Positions 8,242 through 15,975 of a stretch of 64,000 bases of DNA are shown piece by piece. Position 1 is the stretch's first letter, and each line of letters starts with the position of its first letter. The translations under genes and the position numbers were made by a program. Origin of the DNA: a virus; the IMG/VR virus record IMGVR_UViG_3300013103_000005, positions 1 through 64,000 of that record. One strand, given 5' to 3'. The notes below the pieces were generated by a model. The model made no database searches and was not told the DNA's origin. It saw nothing but the letters and a program-made list of their open reading frames with translations.

Positions 8242-8547
8242 TTCGGCGACATAAGAAAATGGGGTAGAGACCAGTTAGATATTGAGACTCAGAGAGAATT
8301 ACTCCAGACTGGTATTATGGGAAGAATTTGGAATGCTCAGATAACAACTTCTAGGGTAATACCTAGAGGTAAGGTATTTGTATGCACTGAGCCTGAGTTC
8401 TTAGGTGTAATGCCTATTAGAATCGAGCTTACAGTATGGCCAGCTGATGACCCAGAGAATAGGATGATTGGTTGGTCTATATTTGAGCAAATAGGTATTG
8501 GTATTCATAATGTCAACGGTGTAATCGATATTAACATTGTAAGATAA
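8242..8547 (+). CDS. Major capsid protein, exon 2
   Basis: This encodes the last 101 residues of the capsid protein, starting FGDIRKWGRDQLDIETQRE and running through GIMGRIWNAQITTSRVIP, VFVCTEPEFLGVMPIRIEL and a C-terminal beta strand region. GDIRKWGRD is the usual continuation of a phage capsid NxxDY/F helix. The GTG at 8239 is not a real start: it has no ribosome site and lies at the intron end. A strong hairpin follows at 8561-8588. Confidence 0.85.
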   Translation, partial: FGDIRKWGRDQLDIETQRELLQTGIMGRIWNAQITTSRVIPRGKVFVCTEPEFLGVMPIRIELTVWPADDPENRMIGWSIFEQIGIGIHNVNGVIDINIVR

Positions 8548-8560
8548 TTTAGATTATCAA

Positions 8561-8590
8561 AGCGAGGGAGTGTTTAAGCTCCCTCGCTAT
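8561..8590 (+). terminator. Strong hairpin after the capsid gene
   Basis: AGCGAGGGAG (8561-8570) pairs perfectly with CTCCCTCGCT (8579-8588), a GC-rich 10-bp stem with an 8-nt loop, followed by ATTTGT. This is a probable intrinsic terminator or mRNA 3'-end stabiliser for the capsid transcript. Confidence 0.75.
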
Positions 8591-8594
8591 TTGT

Positions 8595-8616
8595 AAAGTT
8601 TAACGCATTAAACTTT
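8595..8616 (+). repeat. 22-bp palindrome, copy 2 (CGCA centre)
   Basis: Perfect arms around CGCA. It lies between the capsid-gene hairpin and the GAAGGAGG site of the next gene. Confidence 0.95.
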
Positions 8617-8638
8617 TGATTGAAGGAGGATTTAAATT

Positions 8639-9400
8639 ATGCGTAAATTTGTATCTACAAGACCTGGTATTTTAAGAATATTAGATTTAGATTTGATAGT
8701 AAAGAAAGGCGAGGTTTTTGAACTAGACGAAAGGGACGTAGCAGTTTCTTCTAGTTTAAAAAATTGTTTAAAAGCAGGATGGATAAAAGAGATTAAAGAT
8801 AATGAAACTCCTAGAAAAACTATTTCCTCAGATAAAAGCTCTGAAGATAAGCTTGAAGTCGTTGAAGAAAGGATTAAAGAAACGCAAAAAGAAATCCCAA
8901 TTCAAGAAAAGAAAAGAAAGGTAGAAGTAGGAAGACTTAAAAAGCTTAAAGAATTTAAACAACAAAATCCTGGAATAATAGATTCTAGTTTGCCTATTGA
9001 AGAGCAATTAAAACAATATGAAGAATATACAACGGGTGGGAAAGAAATAGTCGTAGAATCCAAACAAGAACAAAAACGAGAGAAAGAAAAACCTAAGAAA
9101 GAAAAGGTTAAGCATAATGTAGCCCCTGAGAGAACTTTACCTTCTAATTGGGATTCATTACACTGGAAAGAAAGGATAAAGTTTTTAAAAGAAAATGGGA
9201 AATCAATCAGCACTAGAGAGCTGGAAGAACTAATTGACGAAAGTTCTCCCGCTGTCAGTGCTGTTATTAAAAGAATATTATTAGATAGAAAGAAAGAACA
9301 ATTAGAATCTAAAGAAGAACTAAAACAAGAAGATGTTGAAGAAAATGGGGATATAGATTTTGAAGAAGAGGATGAGGATTTAGAAGAGATTGAAGTTTAG
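8639..9400 (+). CDS. Charged head-module protein; paralogous N-terminus to the 2254 gene
   Basis: The 253-residue product has a small N-terminal domain (GILRILDLDLIVKKGEVFEL, then LKNCLKAGWIKEI) like that at 2254-2730, a Lys/Glu-rich low-complexity middle, a helical segment with LPSNWDSLHWKERIKFLKENG and a very acidic C-terminus. The middle WxSLHWKERIKFL part looks like a small helical binding domain. The location after the capsid gene suggests a head-completion or vertex role. I do not recognise a family. Confidence 0.55.
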   Translation: MRKFVSTRPGILRILDLDLIVKKGEVFELDERDVAVSSSLKNCLKAGWIKEIKDNETPRKTISSDKSSEDKLEVVEERIKETQKEIPIQEKKRKVEVGRLKKLKEFKQQNPGIIDSSLPIEEQLKQYEEYTTGGKEIVVESKQEQKREKEKPKKEKVKHNVAPERTLPSNWDSLHWKERIKFLKENGKSISTRELEELIDESSPAVSAVIKRILLDRKKEQLESKEELKQEDVEENGDIDFEEEDEDLEEIEV

Positions 9401-9417
9401 TTAAGGAGGGTGCAACC

Positions 9418-9660
9418 ATGAGCGAATCCAGAAGGTCAGATTTATATTTATCTGCTTTCTTAGTTACAAAAGGAATTAAACTTAAAGGTCTAGTAGAAGA
9501 AGGCGGTAGAAAGTTGTTTGTATTCGATGCTCCAGAAGAAGAAGTACAGAAATTAGAGATAGCTTATTCTAACAGAAATTCAGAAGAGTCTAAAGTATCT
9601 GCCCTTGATTTTGCTGATAATATACGTTCGATGAAACGCTTATGTTATAAAGGAATGTAA
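9418..9660 (+). CDS. DUF5659-like small protein
   Basis: The 80-residue protein follows the pattern of the phage DUF5659 family as I remember it: SDLYLSAFLVTKGIKLKG, GRKLFVFDAP, an aliphatic helix, and VSALDFADNIRSMKRLCY near the C-terminus. The family is common in phages next to head genes but has no known function. AAGGAGG lies upstream, and the next gene starts 1 nt after the stop. Confidence 0.65.
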   Translation: MSESRRSDLYLSAFLVTKGIKLKGLVEEGGRKLFVFDAPEEEVQKLEIAYSNRNSEESKVSALDFADNIRSMKRLCYKGM

Positions 9661-9661
9661 C

Positions 9662-9952
9662 ATGACTCTTCAAGAAATTATAAATAAATTGAAACAATGG
9701 ACACCTGAACAAGGCGTTTTACCTTTAAGAGATTTAGCTTTAGAAATAAGAAATCAAGATATAATTCCTAAGGATATAGAATTAGCAATACAGAGTTTGG
9801 ACGCAGATGAAGAGGAAGAAGCTATTAACCTAGTTCAAAAAGCAATTAAAGATTTAGAAGATATACAATTTACAAGACAACAAAAAATCTTACCAGAAAA
9901 GCATAGATATGGCGAATTTATTTCTCTTTTTATAAGGAAATATCTTAAATGA
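9662..9952 (+). CDS. Hypothetical small helical protein
   Basis: The 96-residue product is helical and acidic (LDADEEEEAINLVQKAIKDLEDIQ). It overlaps the following start by 4 nt (ATGA), so translation is coupled. No motif is recognised. The place between DUF5659 and a connector-like gene suggests a head-tail joining accessory. Confidence 0.55.
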   Translation: MTLQEIINKLKQWTPEQGVLPLRDLALEIRNQDIIPKDIELAIQSLDADEEEEAINLVQKAIKDLEDIQFTRQQKILPEKHRYGEFISLFIRKYLK

Positions 9953-10863
9953 GTACAAAAACTCATTCGGTAGCAGTAGCTAGAAATTCTCAATTAGGCC
10001 CTGAAGATTTAGATATTTATTTTGAAGTAGGGGGAGTTCCCACTGACCCATTTGAGATATTATTTGATGTTTATGATTTTACTACTGGGACAGAAGTCTT
10101 AATAAATCCTGCAGATAGAACACCTAATAAAATCTCTACAGGGCATTATTATGCTCCTATTTATATTCCTAGCGATGCTCCTTTTGGCGAATATCATATT
10201 AAATGGAAATATAGATTACAACCGGGCGACCCTCAATCTATCGAAACAGATGAATTCTTCGTAGTAGAAGCGACAGGTTTAGACCCCGAATTAACTGATA
10301 CAGAAAAAGAATTAGTAAGACAGTTAAGGGTTTTATTGAGAGATAACAAGCCTGATAAATATTATCATTTTATGCCTCCAACTCACGAAGAAGAAATACA
10401 ATCTTTTACTTCTGAGTATAGGTATATATGGGAAGATAGTCAGCTAGTTGATTGTTTAAATTGGGCTTGTTGGGATTTAAATAATATTCCGCCCCGTAAA
10501 TATACTTTTACCTTAGATTCAATACTAAACGGTAATCCTCATCAAAAAAGGGTTTTGCCTTTATTGTTAGTTCGGGCTGCTTGTTATGCCCTAGATATGT
10601 TAGCGGTCAATTGGACTGCTGACGAGTTTAGTTATAGTATCAACGGGATTAGTTTAGATTTAGATAAATCTTCTGCTTATAGGGATATGAAAGATGCTTT
10701 TAATTCTCAGTATAGAGAAATGGTAGAAGATTATCAAAGAACAGTGAAGATAATAAAAGGTCTCAGACCAAGTTATTATACAGTTGGGTTTGGATTATCG
10801 GGCGCTGCTATGTTAGGACCTAGAACATCGGGAAGGAATATTAGGAATTATATAAGGAGATAA
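9949..10863 (+). CDS. Probable head-tail connector/neck protein
   Basis: The 304-residue protein has an N-terminal Ig-like beta domain (residues 15-105: LDIYFEVGGVPTDPFEILFDVYDF, GHYYAPIYIPSDAPFGEYHIKWKY), a short linker with ELTDTEKELVRQLRVLLRDN, and a helical domain. This two-part layout is common in proteins encoded just after the capsid gene that complete the head or neck. A palindrome copy starts one base before the stop. The precise role is inferred from position. Confidence 0.55.
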   Translation: MSTKTHSVAVARNSQLGPEDLDIYFEVGGVPTDPFEILFDVYDFTTGTEVLINPADRTPNKISTGHYYAPIYIPSDAPFGEYHIKWKYRLQPGDPQSIETDEFFVVEATGLDPELTDTEKELVRQLRVLLRDNKPDKYYHFMPPTHEEEIQSFTSEYRYIWEDSQLVDCLNWACWDLNNIPPRKYTFTLDSILNGNPHQKRVLPLLLVRAACYALDMLAVNWTADEFSYSINGISLDLDKSSAYRDMKDAFNSQYREMVEDYQRTVKIIKGLRPSYYTVGFGLSGAAMLGPRTSGRNIRNYIRR

Positions 10864-10883
10864 AGTTTAACGCATTAAACTTT
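10862..10883 (+). repeat. 22-bp palindrome, copy 3 (CGCA centre)
   Basis: Perfect arms around CGCA. It is followed at once by a degenerate half-copy (TTTAACGAGGTTAAAC, 10881-10896) that carries the ribosome site and runs into the next start codon. Confidence 0.95.
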
Positions 10884-10897
10884 AACGAGGTTAAACT

Positions 10898-11965
10898 ATG
10901 GAATACGAAAAGATAATAACAAACTTTCCAGGTGGTGGTCAGAATCACGAAAATGATTCTGGTCTCGAAAAAGATGAACTAGATGCTGATTTGTTTAATG
11001 AATATGAAAGAGTAATGCAAAAGTTAGTAGATAATTCTCAAGTATCTTATACTCCTCACGGATACTGGGGATTATCTACCTTAAATTCTACAACAGGGAG
11101 AACGATAAAGCATTTTAAGAACTTGTCTTATTATTCTGTTGAAGTTATCGTATTAGGTAACTCTACTTCGGTTGGAAATATAACCGTGGACACTTCCGAC
11201 CCTAATCAATTTACAGTTTATAATTCAGGAACAGACAATACTAGTAATTTTATATGGATAATAAAAGAATTACCTAGATTTACAGGATATTATGTAGTTT
11301 CTTCTGCGTTTAGTAACCCAAAAATAAATTTAATCCACGATTATCCTTTAGATAGTGTTCATATTTCTAGTTTTATACCAAAACAACAACCTAATAATTC
11401 TTTGCAGGACAAATATGTTATCCCACATCAAATATATGACGAATTAAAAGTAACAGGGAGTTTTGATAATCAACCCATAGATATTTTCTTTACAGGATTA
11501 GGTAAAGATGAAGCTTCTGGGACTAATAATTTTAATTCTACAACAGGGGTTACAATATCTCATTCGTTAGGAACTAGTGATTTAGATATTTTAATAGTTC
11601 CTATTGAAGACCCGTCTCCAGATACAATTGGAGATATTTGGGTAGAAATAACAAATACAGATTTTACAGTTTATAATTCAGGGAGTGCTACGACTCAATT
11701 CTTCTGGGTAATATTATCTACAAATCCTGATGATTATTTTATGAGGGGAAATTCTACATTCAATCCAGGTGCTGGTAACGGGGTAACGATAAACCATAAT
11801 ATCGGACATTTAAATTACTTTGTTATAGTAATCCCAACTCAAGATACTGGCGGTAATTTAGGCGATGTTTGGATAGAAAAGACAGAAACAGATGTAATAA
11901 TCAAAAATAATGGAACTGCAAATACTAGCTTTAACTATAGGATAGTTTTACCTGACGAAGTTTAA
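10898..11965 (+). CDS. Virion protein with three tandem beta modules
   Basis: The 355-residue protein has three repeats of about 70-75 residues, each with an FNSTTGxTIxHxLG-like start, a hydrophobic strand ending in VPT or similar, GDIWVE, and a final FTVYNSGxxxTxFxWVI strand (about residues 45-125, 200-275 and 285-355). This module occurs in exposed phage tail and capsid proteins and probably forms a small beta sandwich. The last residues overlap a palindrome copy, which supplies the stop codon. It is likely a surface decoration or fibre protein of the neck or tail. Confidence 0.6.
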   Translation: MEYEKIITNFPGGGQNHENDSGLEKDELDADLFNEYERVMQKLVDNSQVSYTPHGYWGLSTLNSTTGRTIKHFKNLSYYSVEVIVLGNSTSVGNITVDTSDPNQFTVYNSGTDNTSNFIWIIKELPRFTGYYVVSSAFSNPKINLIHDYPLDSVHISSFIPKQQPNNSLQDKYVIPHQIYDELKVTGSFDNQPIDIFFTGLGKDEASGTNNFNSTTGVTISHSLGTSDLDILIVPIEDPSPDTIGDIWVEITNTDFTVYNSGSATTQFFWVILSTNPDDYFMRGNSTFNPGAGNGVTINHNIGHLNYFVIVIPTQDTGGNLGDVWIEKTETDVIIKNNGTANTSFNYRIVLPDEV

Positions 11966-11978
11966 CGCGTTAAACTTT
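11957..11978 (+). repeat. 22-bp palindrome, copy 4 (CGCG centre)
   Basis: AAGTTTAACGCGTTAAACTT is a perfect self-complement; only the outermost base differs (G). It supplies the TAA of the upstream gene (DEV-stop). Confidence 0.95.
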
Positions 11979-11986
11979 TTGAAGAT

Positions 11987-13282
11987 ATGACTAAACAAAT
12001 ATCAGAATTAAAATCTCCTCGTAATGTTTTTGTATTATCTACTTATTTTAGAGATGCTTTGGATATAAGATGGGATAATCCAGCCTTAATACCCGAAAAT
12101 TATGCTTTCGATATAGCTGGATGTAATATATACAGGTCTAACGATAACCCAGAAGGGCCTTATGTTAGATTAAACGATACTCCAATAACTGCTTTATCTT
12201 ATAGAGATTCTTTAAAAAATATTAGGATTACAGAACGAATACCTACAGGTAAAATAACTTATGGAACAACTCCGACTTGCGATTATATAATTCAAGTAAG
12301 CAATTATCCAATCGTTAGACCTGGAACAATTGACGAACACGATTTTAATACAGATGTAACTACTGTAAAAGTTATAATAGATGGTTATGAAGTAACTCCT
12401 ATTAAATTAGATGGACCGGAAGGAAAGATTTATTTAGATAGATATAAATGGTTTGATGTACAAACTAACAAATGGATAAATCCTATTTTACCAACTAAAA
12501 AAACGGTTATTCAGATAGGCGAAAATATTTATATAAGTCCAAGTAATTTTATAGGCCAATCTCAAGGTAAAGATTCTGTAGTAGAAGTTAGTTATAATTA
12601 CATTTCTCATATTGTAAGAACTAATCTAGATAAAAGACTTTATTATAAAGTTACAACTGTTACGACTGACGGTTATGAATCCAGGTTAGAAGAAACTGAA
12701 CCTCACTCTGTAAGGGAGATTGAGAGATTAGATTATATATGGAAAGAAGCTATTAGAAGAAACAGATGGATTTTACAACAAGCAGGGCATAGAGTAAAAT
12801 TATATTTTAGGCCTTGGTTTGGTGAACGTTGCGAATGTTGGGAAGAAAGAGGAAGAAATCAAGCAAGATTAGATTGTAAAATTTGTTATGGTACTGGATT
12901 TAAAAGCGGGTATTTAGGGCCGATTGATATTTTAATAGCTCCACCTGATACAGAAAAGAATTTAGAATTAACTGATTTAGGTTTATCTTTAAATTGGGTA
13001 ATATCTACTTGGACAGGGCCGACTCCAGAAATAAATCAAAGAGATTTAATTATAGATAAAGACAATAGAAGATTTACAATCGGACCTGTAAATAAAAAAT
13101 CTTGTAGGGGAATGATTTTGCAACAACATTTTGATATTAGTTTATTAGATGAGACTGATATTAGATATGAAATACCAGTTACAGGATTAGAAGCTTTACA
13201 TTATATAACTGAAAAGCCTAATATAGATGATAAGAAAGAGATAAGAGGAAGGACTAAAGTTTTTGAGGATATTATTTACTAA
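11987..13282 (+). CDS. Tail/neck structural protein with FnIII-like domain and Cys knuckle
   Basis: The 431-residue protein begins with a fibronectin-III-like domain (SPRNVFVLSTYFRDALDIRW, GCNIYRSNDNPEGPYVRLN), continues with beta-rich sequence including VKVIIDGYEVTPIKLDGPEGKIYLD, and has a Cys cluster (RCECWEERG...LDCKICYGTGF) consistent with metal binding. Similar FnIII starts occur in the baseplate protein at 31892. It overlaps the nuclease gene by one base. I assign a neck or tail-completion role from position. Confidence 0.55.
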   Translation: MTKQISELKSPRNVFVLSTYFRDALDIRWDNPALIPENYAFDIAGCNIYRSNDNPEGPYVRLNDTPITALSYRDSLKNIRITERIPTGKITYGTTPTCDYIIQVSNYPIVRPGTIDEHDFNTDVTTVKVIIDGYEVTPIKLDGPEGKIYLDRYKWFDVQTNKWINPILPTKKTVIQIGENIYISPSNFIGQSQGKDSVVEVSYNYISHIVRTNLDKRLYYKVTTVTTDGYESRLEETEPHSVREIERLDYIWKEAIRRNRWILQQAGHRVKLYFRPWFGERCECWEERGRNQARLDCKICYGTGFKSGYLGPIDILIAPPDTEKNLELTDLGLSLNWVISTWTGPTPEINQRDLIIDKDNRRFTIGPVNKKSCRGMILQQHFDISLLDETDIRYEIPVTGLEALHYITEKPNIDDKKEIRGRTKVFEDIIY

Positions 13283-13635
13283 TGGAAGATTTTTTATACC
13301 ATTATAAAGCATTTGTTACAAGAGTAATTGATGGTGATACTTTTGAATGTGAATTAGATTTAGGTTTTAAAATAAAGAAATCTAAAGTAAGAGTTAGATT
13401 ATTAGGTGTTAATACCCCTGAGTTACATTCTAAAGACGCAGAAGAAAAGAAGGAAGCTTATAGAGCCAAGGAATTTACTAAACAGGAAATAGATAAAAAA
13501 GAAGTAATAATTAAATCAAATAAAGTAGATGCTTTTGGAAGATGTTTAGCAATAGTCTATTATAAACAAGGTGATGATTGGATAAATCTAAATTCGCTCT
13601 TATTAAAGAAGAGACTAGCTAAGGTATACAAATAA
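13282..13635 (+). CDS. Staphylococcal-nuclease-like (SNase) protein
   Basis: The 117-residue product matches the thermonuclease fold: VTRVIDGDTFECELDLGF with the first catalytic Asp, VRVRLLGVNTPEL with Arg and Glu, and DAFGRCLAIVYY with the second Arg. SNases cut single- and double-stranded DNA or RNA with Ca2+. No signal peptide is visible. The gene is wedged between two tail genes with 1-nt overlaps, so it is co-translated with virion proteins and may be packaged or used for host DNA breakdown. Confidence 0.85.
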   Translation: MEDFLYHYKAFVTRVIDGDTFECELDLGFKIKKSKVRVRLLGVNTPELHSKDAEEKKEAYRAKEFTKQEIDKKEVIIKSNKVDAFGRCLAIVYYKQGDDWINLNSLLLKKRLAKVYK

Positions 13636-14141
13636 TGTTAAAAATCTCTATATCCCCAAAGAAAGTAAATCTACCTAAGTGGATTAGGAGAGAAGAATAT
13701 TTTCCTATACTTTTAAATAAAATAGCTAAAACAGGAAGACAAGCGATAAGGAAAAGAATTTTAAATTCTGCTTGGAAATCTCCTAGGGCTGCTAAATCAA
13801 TAGCTAGGGATTTACACGTTCTTAAAAAGAAGAGGGTAGTTAGTTTTTACTTTACTAAACCTTATGTAATTTACCATGAATATGGTGTTAAACGGCAAAA
13901 GATGAGATGGCTGGTAGGGATAAGTAAAGTAATCCCTATCAGAAGAAATAATGAAATTATATTTAGATGGGCTCCAAAGACTTTAAAGGACGCTTGGGTA
14001 CATCCTGGATTAAAAGCTAAACACTTTTTTAGAAAAGGAATTGAAGATTTAAAGAAGAAATTTAAGTCAATTACCAATAGAACGCTAAAAAAGTTTATTG
14101 CTAAATATAAAAAGACAACTCCTCCAAAGATGCCATTTTAG
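13635..14141 (+). CDS. HK97 gp10-like tail completion/neck protein
   Basis: The 168-residue basic protein contains helical RRxRILNSAWKSPRAAKSIARD, the strand pair SFYFTKPYVIYHEYG and WVHPGLKAKHFFRKGIEDLKKK, the pattern of the gp10-like family (a Tyr-x-x-His/Glu-Tyr-Gly segment and an HPG...FF helix). Family members sit at the head-tail interface or form part of tail termination. The order capsid, connector, gp10-like, sheath is the usual one. Confidence 0.65.
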   Translation: MLKISISPKKVNLPKWIRREEYFPILLNKIAKTGRQAIRKRILNSAWKSPRAAKSIARDLHVLKKKRVVSFYFTKPYVIYHEYGVKRQKMRWLVGISKVIPIRRNNEIIFRWAPKTLKDAWVHPGLKAKHFFRKGIEDLKKKFKSITNRTLKKFIAKYKKTTPPKMPF

Positions 14142-14155
14142 AAAGGAGTTTATTT

Positions 14156-14413
14156 ATGAAGAAAGTTTCAATAAGGCCATCTGAAGCAGAAGTATTAGAT
14201 TTCCTTAAGAGAAGACTTGGTTATGATTTTATTGAGATTAAAGAAGAGTTTGAAGATTTAGTTAAAACAGTTTTAATGGATTTAGAGTATTTAAACTCCT
14301 GGATTGAAAGAGGAGATATAGATAAAACTTCCCAAGCTATGTTTGATTTAAAACGTTCTGTTATGCGTTTGATGAATTATACTGATTTTTTAAATAAGAT
14401 TAAGAAGTTCTAG
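14156..14413 (+). CDS. Hypothetical small helical protein
   Basis: The 85-residue acidic protein is predicted all-helical (FIEIKEEFEDLVKTVLMDLEYLNSWIERGD). GAAAGGAG lies upstream. There is no recognised family. It is encoded between the gp10-like and the 392-residue tail protein and may be a tail assembly accessory. Confidence 0.55.
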   Translation: MKKVSIRPSEAEVLDFLKRRLGYDFIEIKEEFEDLVKTVLMDLEYLNSWIERGDIDKTSQAMFDLKRSVMRLMNYTDFLNKIKKF

Positions 14414-14415
14414 CT

Positions 14416-15594
14416 ATGTATTATATTCTTACAAGACAATTAAAAAATATAATCAAAGACACTTTAAGGGAATGTTTTGATACTCATCCTAAATACAAAG
14501 AAATAGATGTTCAAACTTCTTATGTATTTAAAGAACGTCCTTCTTATGCAATAGTAGTAAACTCTACAGGAACAAGTTTTACAAAGTTATCAGCCGACCA
14601 ACAAGTAGGACATTTATATAGTTATGCAATTTTAGCTAGAATTTTAGGCAAACCCTGTACCTCGATAGAATGGATAAAAGAAGATAAACAATATTTAGAC
14701 GAAGGGGGAGAAATAGCTCCTGCTGGTAAATATTTTATAGAGATAATCTCTGATAAAGAATTTGAATTAAATATACAATATAAAGTTTTTAATGAAGTAA
14801 TTATAGAAAATGCTCAAGGCGGGGAATATATATTTCAATTACAACATAAAAATGTAGTGCCTGGTACTTTATCTATGGAAGCCGAAGACCCGTTTACAGT
14901 ATTCGAGGAAGATAAATTTGAAGTAGATTATGAAGAAGGGATTATTAGATGGACAGAACCGGGTGGTATTCCCGAAGGTTGGACGATAAGGGTTACTTAT
15001 GAATATTTGGACCCTAATAGCCCTAAGATTTTCAATTATGAACCTCTTCACTATAACAACGAAGCAATACCGGGAATTATATTAGCCTTTGGAGATAGAA
15101 TTCATATAGGGGATAAGCAAGTAGTTATAGTTCAGGAACAAAGGTCAATAAGTCATTATTTGCTAGGTGGGAAATCTAATATTGATATTGATTGCGAAAT
15201 AGTTGCTCAAGACTTATCTTCTTTAGAAGAAATAACAGATTTAGCAACGATGTATTTATGGGGATTAAAAAGAGATGATTTATATAGGGAGTATGGAGTT
15301 TTTATAGATGATATTTCAATAGGTGGAGAATCAGCTGAAGTTAGAGACGATACTGCGGGAGAATTAGAATATAGAAATACAGTTTCATTAAGTTGTATTT
15401 GCGATTGGGAAATAGCCTTTCCTTTACCTAGAGTATTATCGGTAATATGGCCATATACAAGACTTGATGGTCCTGATATTAAGGAAGATGATTTACCAAA
15501 TTACACCCCGACAAGAGCAAGTACTTTAGAAGTTACGACTTCTTTTGAGCCTTTTATATTTGGATTTTCTTATAGTGGTGAAAGGATAATATGA
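14416..15594 (+). CDS. Tail terminator/neck structural protein, probable
   Basis: The 392-residue protein has an N-terminal part with VDVQTSYVFKERPSY-like strands and a later conserved-looking GIILAFGDRIHIGDKQVVIV, followed by helical DLSSLEEITDLATMYLWGLKRDDLYREYG and a strand set with VSLSCICDWEIAFPLP. The C-terminal half resembles the tail-terminator fold (helix pair against a beta sheet), and an inserted Ig-like segment lies near residues 150-215. I give it as a tail structural protein with the terminator role as a guess. Confidence 0.5.
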   Translation: MYYILTRQLKNIIKDTLRECFDTHPKYKEIDVQTSYVFKERPSYAIVVNSTGTSFTKLSADQQVGHLYSYAILARILGKPCTSIEWIKEDKQYLDEGGEIAPAGKYFIEIISDKEFELNIQYKVFNEVIIENAQGGEYIFQLQHKNVVPGTLSMEAEDPFTVFEEDKFEVDYEEGIIRWTEPGGIPEGWTIRVTYEYLDPNSPKIFNYEPLHYNNEAIPGIILAFGDRIHIGDKQVVIVQEQRSISHYLLGGKSNIDIDCEIVAQDLSSLEEITDLATMYLWGLKRDDLYREYGVFIDDISIGGESAEVRDDTAGELEYRNTVSLSCICDWEIAFPLPRVLSVIWPYTRLDGPDIKEDDLPNYTPTRASTLEVTTSFEPFIFGFSYSGERII

Positions 15595-15613
15595 AGTTTA
15601 ACGCATTAAACTT
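15594..15613 (+). repeat. 22-bp palindrome, copy 5 (CGCA centre)
   Basis: AAGTTTAACGCATTAAACTT starts on the last base of the upstream stop codon; the outermost arm bases differ. It precedes a CAGGAG ribosome site. Confidence 0.92.
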
Positions 15614-15630
15614 ATCAGGAGATTTAGATT

Positions 15631-15960
15631 ATGCCTTTATTAGAATTTGAATGTAAGAATGAAAATTGCCCAACAAAAATTTTTGAAAAACTAGTAAATG
15701 ATAGGAACACTAAATCCACCTCTTGTCCCAATTGTGGAAGCAGATGTTATAGAGTCGTAGCTTCCCTATTTGGGATAGGAACACAAAATCAATATCAAAA
15801 CATTGATAGGATTGTAGGACAAGATGCAGAAAGAAAATGGAAATTATATTACGAAAGGAAAGAACAAAGAGAAAAGTTAATCAAAGAAGGGGTTTTAAAA
15901 CGACCCAAAAAAGTTTATGTTAGTTCTGTAAAAGATAACTCATTTATGAACCCTGGTTAA
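15631..15960 (+). CDS. FmdB-like zinc-ribbon protein
   Basis: The 109-residue protein opens with LLEFECKNENCPTKIFEKL and then CPNCGSRCYRVV, a two-knuckle zinc ribbon of the FmdB/regulatory type, followed by a basic helical tail. Zinc ribbons of this kind are often encoded next to tail sheath genes in myoviruses. The molecular role is unknown. It ends 15 nt before the sheath start. Confidence 0.68.
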   Translation: MPLLEFECKNENCPTKIFEKLVNDRNTKSTSCPNCGSRCYRVVASLFGIGTQNQYQNIDRIVGQDAERKWKLYYERKEQREKLIKEGVLKRPKKVYVSSVKDNSFMNPG

Positions 15961-15975
15961 TAGGAGGTGGATATT

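Noticed and set aside
8239-8547. A separate small gene starting at GTG 8239
   Set aside because: No ribosome site precedes it, the GTG spans the intron end, and the frame is the natural continuation of the capsid protein after splicing.
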